Below, in pieces: positions 56,380 to 64,000 of a stretch of 64,000 bases of DNA. The position numbers were made by a program, and so were the translations under genes. Position 1 is the stretch's first letter; each line of letters begins with the position of its first letter. Below the pieces are notes generated by a model that made no database searches, was not told the origin of the DNA, and saw only the letters and a program-made list of their open reading frames with translations. Source of the stretch: Henckelia pumila (taxonomy: Eukaryota > Streptophyta > Magnoliopsida > Lamiales > Gesneriaceae); assembly GCF_033568475.1 (NCBI RefSeq), contig NC_133123.1, forward strand, positions 7,418,501 through 7,482,500, in the 5' to 3' direction.

Positions 56380-57604
56380 TGTAAGGGATATCATGGCTCA
56401 TAAAAATTATCAGAATCAGATGTTGTCACTAGGTGTTGACAACATCATACACAACATGCAGCGGAAATATTAAAACGTGAATAGTAACAGCAAACCAACA
56501 ATAAAAATACTCAAGACTAAATATGCACAAGTACTAAAGTAATAAAAGGTCGCACATACAAATAGATTCAGATGTTGTCACTAGGTGTTGACAACATCTT
56601 CAATAACACCTTGATTAACATGCATCAGAATTTTTGAAAGCATGAATAAAATAGATAAACAACCAAATAAATTAGACTCAAATATTTAAACAAGAGTATA
56701 AAATACTCTTGCAGCGCCTCAGGGCAAAACTTTCACTAGAAAATAATCAAAGAGTTTTACAAACCCTAAAACTAGTGAATTATTTCAAAAATCAATTTTC
56801 TCAAAACATATGAGAAAATAAAGAATAAATAAAAATAACTCCCTTAAAAGTCTACTGAAAGTAGAACAAGAAAACCCAAGATAGGAGTTGATCCTTGATG
56901 CCAAAATACGAGAGCAACACAGCTTCGATCACCAATCTTCAGTGCTCTCAAACCTTCAAGGCATCAACGGAAATTACGAAAAGCAAAACGATAAAACCAA
57001 AAGGAATTGATCCTGATTGCCGAAATTTGAGAACCACAAAAGGTCTTTCGATCAACACTCTTGCAAGTGTAATCTTCAAGTGTTCTCGAAAAGCTTCACG
57101 GCAATACAGAAAACTCCAATCTTCTTATGTAATTCAGAGCTCTTGATTTCTCATTAATGAGTCTCTGAATTTTTGACGTGAAACTCTCTCTTGTGCAGTA
57201 TATGTGTTTCTCTGCTCTCGCTCGCTCTATTCTGCACTACGTTCTGCACGCCGTCTGAATCTCTACGCTCTTCTTCTATTTAAGCGTGAATGTCTTCCAA
57301 TTTTATCTCCAAAAAGGCTTAATCATATTTCCTTTCAAACTTGAACCAATCTACAAAGATAAGGAAATAATGTTAAGTTAGGAGATAAAGATATATTATG
57401 ATAAGTGCATAATATCCCATACAAAATAATCAAGTAAATATTTAAGCTCTTTAAGATATATGAGTATCTTATTCTATAATAAAATAATTCCTATTTAAAA
57501 TATCTCAAACACTTAGATAAGAAAAAGTATCAATCCAAGAAACGCAAAACACCACAATAAATCTTTCACAATATAGAAAAAATATCAAGGATTTTATTTT
57601 TTCA
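56380..57604 (-). repeat. 3' LTR of the Copia element
   Basis: 1225 bp, plus-strand borders TGTAAGGGATATCATGG and TTTATTTTTTCA. The 3' border of the element is at 56380 and the polypurine tract begins just outside 57604. Two palindromic copies of GATGTTGTC..GACAACATC lie at 56419-56446 and 56571-56598. The 83-codon frame at 56895-57146 is not supported as a gene. Confidence 0.9.
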
Positions 57605-57618
57605 ATCTCCCCCTTTTT
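57605..57618 (-). other. polypurine tract
   Basis: On the minus strand AAAAAGGGGGAGAT directly precedes the first LTR base, the usual plus-strand primer site of an LTR retrotransposon. Confidence 0.8.
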
Positions 57619-58104
57619 GCCTTTCTAGACAAAACATCTAAAAGAAAATCAGCAACTCCCCCTGAATATTAATTCTCAGACCTCCTCCTGAGTTCAAACT
57701 TCTCAAATCAGTTCTCTCCCTGAATTTGATCTTCAATTCTGAGTGTTGTCAAGAATGTTGGCAACACCTACACACAACACTTGGTGAGATCAGAAAAGAC
57801 TTAATACATGTTCAGAAGTAAATTACAAAACACATTTAATCAATTCAGCACACATCACAGCTCTCCTGAATATCAATTCTCTCCCTGAATACGAAAATAC
57901 ATTCTCCCCCTTAGTCAAAGCTTGGATGTTGTCGAGGATGTTCCCAACATCTCCTCACAACACCTAAGTCAGAGCAGAAAAAAACTTATAAGAACAAATC
58001 AGAGAGTTATAATCAAACATGCTAACATTGATTAGAACCAGATCAGAGCAAAAAACATAAGACAAATCAGAGCAGAGCAAAAATAAACTTAAACCACAAA
58101 AAAC

Positions 58105-59614
58105 TAAAACTTATTGCTCTGTGACAATCCATCATTTGCTTCGCCAGAACTAGATTCTTTTCCATCAGAGTCAGAGTCACTATCTTCTCCATCAGATCTA
58201 GAGCCACCGAATTCAACATTTTCTCCCCCTTTTTTGTCCAGAAGAGGTACCTACACCAAGAAAAAATCGATATGAAAATAGACGAGTTTTATAGTAAGCA
58301 ATGTCTGCTTTGGCATGTAAAATCTTCTGTTCAACATGCAGCATCTGGATTGAATAAAGATAGAATCCAGCTGTTTAAGTAAGAGGAACAAATATGGCAG
58401 TGTCAGGGGAGGTGTTGGCAACATCTGCCACAATATCTGCAGCAGCACCTGTTTCTGACCAAGGTAGGTCCAACTTCATGTTACCTCTAAGTAATGTAGG
58501 TGCAAGCTTCAGAACAAAAGCAGATAAAGGCTCATCATCATCTTTTTCAAACTATTGAGATACTAGCACAACAAATATCACAGAAGGAAACAGGAGCATG
58601 TAAGATATCAACCCACAGTTTGCATATTGCATAACTGTAGTAAAACACAAGCTTTCCAAAGTTCAAAGATGCTCCACTTCCTATAGCAAACATCACACCA
58701 GCTTGATGATTGGTGACAAACGTGGAATTTGTGAACGGAGTCCAAATCTTGATTGCAGTCTTGTAAAGAACATAAGCTATCTTATCAGATCAGGCTGCAC
58801 ATCTTCTTCCACCTCGAGTGAGTTAAAAAATCCATTAAACACAGTAGGACTAAACTCGAAAAATATGAACCCTCACATGAGTTTTCCCAAATTTTGCGAA
58901 AGAGGGTTCGGCACAGCTTTAGTCAAATTTCAGTAAAATTCCAAGACCATAGGTCTACAGTAAGGAGTAGCATATGTCACAGTAGAGAGCATATTTCTGA
59001 GTTGGAAAATTCTTACCAGATTTTGTGCGCCATATGCTTCCAAATCAATGATGTGGTCCTCAAAGAAATCACAATTGGCATAGTGTTGCCAATCGTTTGC
59101 AACATTCTCAGTAAAAAAATATAGAGGAATAAGATTGGTTTACTCGATAGTCTTCATCCAAGGTGTTGTCCAGGGTGTCAGCAACACCTTCAGAAAACAT
59201 CTTCTGCAGAAACAGCAACCTTGGATTCCAACATAAAGGTGTAATAACTGTGACAGTAGCCAGCAAATTCCGAATTCTGAAAAATTCTACAATATTCAAA
59301 TACTCCTCATCTAAGATGTCAGCAGGAATGTCAACAACATTTGATGCAACATTTTATTTTGAGGCAGATTCCTCAGAGCCTTCATCAGAGAATGCAAGGG
59401 ATGGATCAACAGCAGTAAAAATGACCATCAAATATCTCAATTTTAAAAAATCATCCTCTAAGATGTTGTTAGAGAACATCAACATCTGGCTCAACATCTT
59501 CTTTGTAGCCCATCTCTGTTTGAATATCAGTGAATCAAAATTCTTCTCTGCCATAAAATTTTGAACAGTTAGAATAAGAAGAGAAGAATTTGACAATAAT
59601 GCAAGGACCGACAA
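58105..59614 (-). pseudogene. extra 3' ORF of the Copia element, decayed, acidic C terminus
   Basis: Between RNase H and the polypurine tract lies coding-like sequence with no retroviral domain I recognise. It opens with MAEKNFDSLIFKQRWATKKM (start about 59555) and DPSLAFSDEGSEESAS. It changes frame to NIVEFFRIRNLLATVTVITP and LDEDYRVNQSYSSIF (59299-59108). It ends near 58105-58250 with DKKGGENVEFGGSRSDGEDS and a further Asp/Ser run. Stops and frame changes break it. Additional 3' ORFs are known in some plant Copia and Gypsy lineages; the function of this one is unknown. Confidence 0.5.
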
Positions 59615-60599
59615 AATTTTGTAGAAGTGATAATGTGGTGATGGTGAGCAAAGAGTAACAAGACCATAAATATTATGGTGATAAGATCAAAACTAACAAC
59701 AAACCCTTCATCTCTTAATCACTCGGTCGCAGTTAATGTTCCCTAGTGGTGACAATTGCCAACGGTAAAATGGAGTTTGAAATCATTATGACAACAAATT
59801 TCTGAATTAAGGCAATAAATCAAGTCAATTGATTTTTGCAAAATTTCCATAAAGAAACTCCACATCGAAATAAACTCCATTAAAAACACTTTCAATCACA
59901 AAACAATTCGAAATATTAGTGGATTGGGCAAATCACTAAATTTTCTTATTTCGAACTTCAAACTTCTCAGCAAGATATATTCACCATAAAATAAATATGC
60001 ATGTCTTAATTATGTCTAAAACAGAGTGTAACAATGCAATAAAATGCAATCACATACAAAAAATATGTTGACAATTGAGGTGTTGTTCACGATGTTGGCA
60101 ACATCTTCCAGCAACACTTCAGGATTCTCAAAAACTTTGATTTCCAGACATTCATAAAATTCTTATTACAGAAGTGGTAGCCTGCACACTAAAGGAACGA
60201 TCTTCGACGGACCCCTTTAGGTAGCTTTTTCTATTTGCTTCTGATTTTCAATCAAATTTGATGATTGAATTTATTATGGTGAACCTTTTTTTTGTTATTT
60301 TGAGTTTCTGAATTTGCGAAATCACTTTTCACTTGGGACGGGATCATGGAATACACGAACATCCCTCCACTACTTCGTGATTTAGTCAGAACTCTTCTTC
60401 AATTAAATTTCATTAAACTGTAAAACAATTTGCAAAGAATCCTGAGTGAAAACTAGTCAATGATTACAAAGTATCAAACACTTCACAAAACAGAGTGTAT
60501 GCATAAATGCAACATGCCTAATGATCCTAAAGATGCACATGCATGAAAAAGTATTGTCGCAGGATGTTGGCAACACTCCAGACAACATCTAAGTTCTGT

Positions 60600-61250
60600 C
60601 TATAAAGCACACAAATTGAGAGACTTCCTTAGACTGGAAAATCTCTCGAAATCCAATGCTTTGGTGAAAATATCAGCTAATTGATTATCTGTTCTAATAA
60701 ACTCAATACAGATCATGCCTTTCTCGACCAAATCTCTAATGAAGTGATGTCAAATGTCTATGCGTTTGGTTCGAGAGTGTTGTACTGGATTTTTGCATAT
60801 ATCAATAACGCTTGAATTATCACAGTACACATTCAACTAAGCATGATATCTAGCCTAGTAGCACAAAAAACAAGATACTTTCAATTATGCTTCTGTAGAG
60901 GGTGTTGTCAACACCTTCGACAACATCTTTCCTCGACAGTTTTTTACTTGACCTCATTGGTGTACGCATGTGTTTACAATTTTCATTCAAATACTTTTTC
61001 ACAAGATTTCTAGCATACTGTATTTGACACACAAAAATTCCACCATGCAAGGAATCTGGTTAATCTGGTTATATTACCTTGAGACTTTTGCACAAACAAT
61101 GCCTTATCAATCTCACCTCTTTTGAATCCAAGATTGAACAAGTATTTGGTTAATCTTCCATACCATGCACGTGGTGCTTGCTACAATCCATACAGTCCCA
61201 ACCTTTTTGGTTCACTGTTTGACACAAAGCATGAAAATCTTACCTGTGAA
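60600..61250 (-). pseudogene. Copia reverse transcriptase / RNase H remnants
   Basis: Pieces in mixed frames: QAPRAWYGRLTKYLFNLGFK (about 61190-61130), then GGIFVCQIQYARNLVKKYLN, KHMRTPMRSSKKLS and LYRSIIESILFF (61050-60850), which is the end of the reverse transcriptase. Near the low end are RNase H-like scraps, with SLEIWSRKA and later [12 protein letters not shown]. The YxDD catalytic segment was not found. Stops occur throughout. Confidence 0.75.
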
Positions 61251-61382
61251 AACGTGGAGCTCATGCAAATTAGTCCAGACATCTTTCGATAATTCACATT
61301 TTCTTTCCTTCGGGTTTGCATATCTCCATGCACATCTCCATTGACCTCATTGTCTTCATCCTCATTTTCAGCAGTGGATTGT

Positions 61383-62200
61383 TCAAATTTTTGTTTTTGG
61401 AGATTCTGTAGGAGGTGTTGTCACAGGCGTTGTAACACCTTGGACAACATCTAAATTTCCATAATTTTCAAACAGATCATAAACTTCATCCTCAGCTGTT
61501 TTCTTCTTTAGATTTAAGTTCTTCAAATTTTTGAAGTTTGCATGTCTCAACTTTTGATGTAATAGGTTAAATTCATCCACCTTTGAATGTCTACATGTCA
61601 TCTCCTCTCCAAGTTGATAGAAATTATCAAACGATCTCGTGCCTGTCATCAAACACATGTCAGAGCTATCAAAAACTTTGCATAATTTCTTATCAAATTG
61701 CACATGCAAGTTGTCATCACAAAGCTGGTTAATGCTTATTAAATTTGCAGTTAGTCCTTCAACATATAGCACGTTGCGAAGTTTAGGGAGCCCATCAACA
61801 TTCAGCGTGCCTTTTCCTGCAATATTTCCCTTTGAACCTCCTTCATAAGTCACTTTTCCACTCTTTTGTTCAATATAATTTGTGAGAAACCTTCTAGAAC
61901 CTGTCATATGATGTGAGCTAACGCTATCAAAGTACCAAGCACCTGAAACATTAGTTTTCGAAGCAGTATAAATCATAAAGCAGTGAATATCAGCTTTTGG
62001 TACCCAAACCTGTCTTACAGTAGATCTGTTTCTGGAGATGTTGTGGAAAGGTATTGGCAACACCTTAGGCAACACCTTCGGTGCAGATCTATATCTATAG
62101 TCTTTCTGCAACTTAAAACAATATGGTTTGATATGACCAGGTCTATGACAGTAATGACAAACATACTTACCTTTCCTTCTGGGCTTTAAAGGTGCAGCAG
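61383..62200 (-). pseudogene. Copia second zinc knuckle, protease-like and GAG-pre-integrase segment
   Basis: Starts with CHYCHRPGHIKPYCFKL (C-x2-C-x4-H-x4-C, about 62160) and runs open to 61383. AWYFDSVSSHHMTGSRRF is the protease active-site region, where the family has D-S-G; here Gly is Val, which should inactivate it. NVLYVEGLTANLISINQLCD and FNLLHQKLRHANFKNLKNL (pre-integrase) follow. After that comes a linker VVQGVTTPVTTPPTESP and the frame ends, where the integrase core should be. The linker and an earlier APKVLPKVLPIPFHN stretch are encoded by copies of the short module. Confidence 0.85.
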
Positions 62201-62491
62201 GCTATGGCTCTGTTTTTTGAGGATCGGTTGTGACATTTTCTGTTAAGCTTCCTGGACAGCTATTTTCTTTGACAAACACAGGAGCTTTTGAACATTCACC
62301 AACCTCAAATTTATTGTTCTCAAAGCCTAGTCCAGCCTTCCATCTCTTCGCATCATGAGCAAAGAATCAATTTTGGTTGTGCTTGAATTGAATTTAGCCA
62401 GTGTAGCCTTAGCTTTCATGAGTTCATCCTTAACCTGACTTAATTCCAGATCCTTCTTACTCAGCATAACTTCAAGTCTTGATATATCAGC

Positions 62492-63184
62492 CTATAAATC
62501 AGAATTTTCTCTTGAAAGAATAGTGTTCTTCTTATTTCGTTCAACCCAGTCAGCATATAACTCTTCATATTGCATTCGCACATCTTCCAGAGACATTCTT
62601 TCATCACCTGCATCAGTATTACACACATTATCAGTAGTAAAAGAATTTAAACATACTGACCTTTGGGAGATGTTGCGGCCAGGTGTGGCAACACCTGCGG
62701 CAACACCTAAAGGATTGACTTGAAACTTCTTTTTGCTTTTCAATAGGGCAGATAGGGCAGTGTGGATTTCTTCTCCTGTCTGTTCTTCATTTTTTTCAGA
62801 TTCTTCATCACACAAAGATGCATTCATCCCTTTATGAACCGTATTTGCACATTCATTGGCATAATGACCATAGCCTTGACATTCATGACAATGCACCGTG
62901 TCAATCTTCTTTACAGTAGGATTTTTCTTTCCTTCCAGCATAAGTCGAGGCTTTTAAGGATCAGGAAACTTTCTTGATGATTGATCAGGCCTGCCTATTT
63001 TCAGAGTTTTGTTAGTAGCCGAAAAAAGTGGAGCTTTGAGTTTCTGATTGATCTTCTTTGTCTCCATCATCTTCTTCAGATAATCATCAAACTTCTTTGT
63101 GATGAGTGACATCGAGTCATCTCCCAAATCCGATTCAAATAATTCTTGAGGTTTGAAGAATGAGTTTGCTGTTGTTGACTCCAT
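62492..63184 (-). pseudogene. Copia gag, first zinc knuckle
   Basis: The part 63184-62954 (MESTTANSFFKPQELFESDL, ITKKFDDYLKKMMETKK) is the C-terminal half of Gag and stops at 62954. The next frame (62941-62492) has a zinc knuckle CHECQGYGHYANEC and a long acidic, coiled-coil-like region (ERMSLEDVRMQYEELYADW). The N-terminal Gag domain between the primer site and 63184 is missing. The stretch VNPLGVAAGVATPGRNIS is encoded by a copy of the short module. Confidence 0.8.
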
Positions 63185-63233
63185 AATATTCCTGAAAAAA
63201 TAATCCAGAATCAGCTCTTAGTGTATCAAGAGT

Positions 63234-63249
63234 AGTCTCTGATACCACT
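63234..63249 (-). other. primer-binding site
   Basis: Directly inside the 5' LTR the minus strand reads AGTGGTATCAGAGAC, containing TGGTATCAGAG, complementary to the 3' end of initiator-Met tRNA as in most plant Copia elements. Confidence 0.85.
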
Positions 63250-64000
63250 TGTAAGGGATATCATGGCTCATAAAAATTATCAGAATTATATGTTGTCACT
63301 AGGTGTTGACAACATCCTACACAATATGCAGCAAAAATATTAAAACGTGAATACTAACAGCAAACCAACAATAAAAATACTCAAGAGTAAATATGCACAA
63401 GTACTAAAGTAATAAAAGGTTGCGCATACAAATAGATTCAAATGTTATCACTAGGTGTTGACAACATCTTCAATAACACCTTGATTAACATGCATCAGAA
63501 TTTTTGAAAGCATGAATAAAATAGATAAACAACCAAATAAATTAGACTCAAATATTTAAGCAAGAGTATAAAATACTCTTGCAGCGCCTCAGGGCAAAAC
63601 TTTCACTAAAAAATAATCAAAGAGTTTTACAAACCCTAAAACTAGTGAATTATTTCAAAAATCAATTTTATCAAAACATATGAGAAAATAAAGAATAAAT
63701 AAAAACAACTCCCTTAAAAGTCTACTGAAAGTAGAACAAGAAAACCCAAGATAGGAGTTGATCCTTGATGCCAAAATACGAGAGCAACACAGCTTTGATC
63801 ACCAATCTTCAGTGCTCTCAAACCTTCAAGGCATCAACGAAAATCACGAAAAGCAAAATGATAAAACCAAAAGGAATTGATCCTGATTGCCGAAATTCGA
63901 GAACCACAAAAGGTTTTTCGATCAACAATCTTGCAAGTGTAATCTTTAAGTGTTCTCGAAAAGCTTCACGGCAATACAGAAAACTCCAATCTTCTTATGT
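63250..64000 (-). repeat. 5' LTR of the Copia element, cut by the window end
   Basis: Same sequence as 56380-57130 with scattered substitutions, for example CAGATGTTG/TATATGTTG near the start and GCAGCGG/GCAGCAA. 751 of about 1225 bp are in the window, so the outer border and target duplication cannot be seen (the left flank is TTTAC at 56375-56379). Confidence 0.9.

Larger units (their letters stand above)
56380..64000 (-). mobile_element. large Copia-type LTR retrotransposon, internally deleted, runs off the window
   Basis: Minus-strand element with two closely similar LTRs (56380-57604, and 63250 to beyond 64000). The primer-binding site is AGTGGTATCAGAGAC (63248-63234 region). The polypurine tract is AAAAAGGGGGAGAT (57618-57605). 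Internal order from the right: gag with two zinc knuckles, protease-like segment, GAG-pre-integrase, then reverse transcriptase and RNase H scraps, then a long 3' region with an extra decayed ORF. The integrase core is missing and the frames are interrupted, so it is non-autonomous. LTR differences over the 751 bp shared are few, suggesting a recent insertion. A short module (see findings) recurs along the whole length. Confidence 0.92.

Noticed and set aside
56419-56598. CRISPR-like spaced palindromes in the Copia LTR
   Set aside because: Only two units per LTR, irregular spacing across the element, eukaryotic retrotransposon context; not a CRISPR array.
56895-57146. 83-codon frame inside the left LTR
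   Set aside because: LTR sequence; the right LTR copy carries substitutions and the frame has no domain.

Overview
The window is AT-rich plant nuclear DNA. Genes are split by GT-AG introns, and the protein families are plant ones: MED33, NAC, a PLS-class PPR protein, a CC-NB-LRR gene and a DVL/RTFL micropeptide. Plant transposon families fill the rest. A eudicot is the natural reading. An asterid or Lamiales source is possible, but the sequence does not prove it. I saw no tRNA, rRNA or organellar block.

Layout: 1-2.6 kb holds one end of a decayed Mutator-like element. At 2.86-7.62 kb, two minus-strand dienelactone-hydrolase-like genes stand in tandem. Each has seven exons of identical length and encodes 239 aa. 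From 7.6 to 12.8 kb is spacer with Helitron-like ends, a foldback MITE, a hAT element with a perfect 8-bp target duplication, and another MITE. A complete 12-exon MED33 Mediator gene (1322 aa) runs from 12.83 to 20.31 kb on the plus strand. A small NAC gene follows on the minus strand, broken by one extra base in a homopolymer. A LINE tail then lies directly against an intact intronless MEF18-type PPR editing-factor gene (23.8-25.9 kb). A two-membrane-segment 'ribosomal protein L34e superfamily' gene sits at 29.3-30.0 kb.

From 30.8 to 38.5 kb the locus is a graveyard: a Copia LTR plus gag, an NB-LRR pseudogene with internal deletions, and orphan exons of plastid ribosomal protein uL5, a group-B MAP kinase and a second NB-LRR scrap. 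At 39-40.5 kb a non-coding unit of about 780 bp is tandemly duplicated. From 41 to 45.4 kb there are Helitron and hAT elements.

At 45.88-50.71 kb a 4.8-kb element looks like a PIF/Harbinger-type transposon. It has similar terminal repeats and a decayed Myb-like ORF1. It also carries pieces of two unrelated host genes, MAP70 and an MFS transporter of the hippocampus-abundant-transcript type. A hAT element is nested inside it, and a near-perfect hairpin is nested inside the hAT. A 37-codon DVL/RTFL peptide gene sits at 52.5 kb.

From 56.38 kb to the window end is a young-looking Copia-type element on the minus strand, with two similar LTRs. Its coding region lacks the integrase core and it carries an extra decayed 3' ORF. 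It is peppered with about 17 copies of a short GTTGTC/GCAACACC module, in LTRs, spacer and coding sequence alike. This module is the most unusual signal in the window.

The intact genes (two hydrolases, MED33, MEF18, L34e-like, DVL) are unrelated in function. They form no pathway or operon-like unit, as expected for a plant chromosome.
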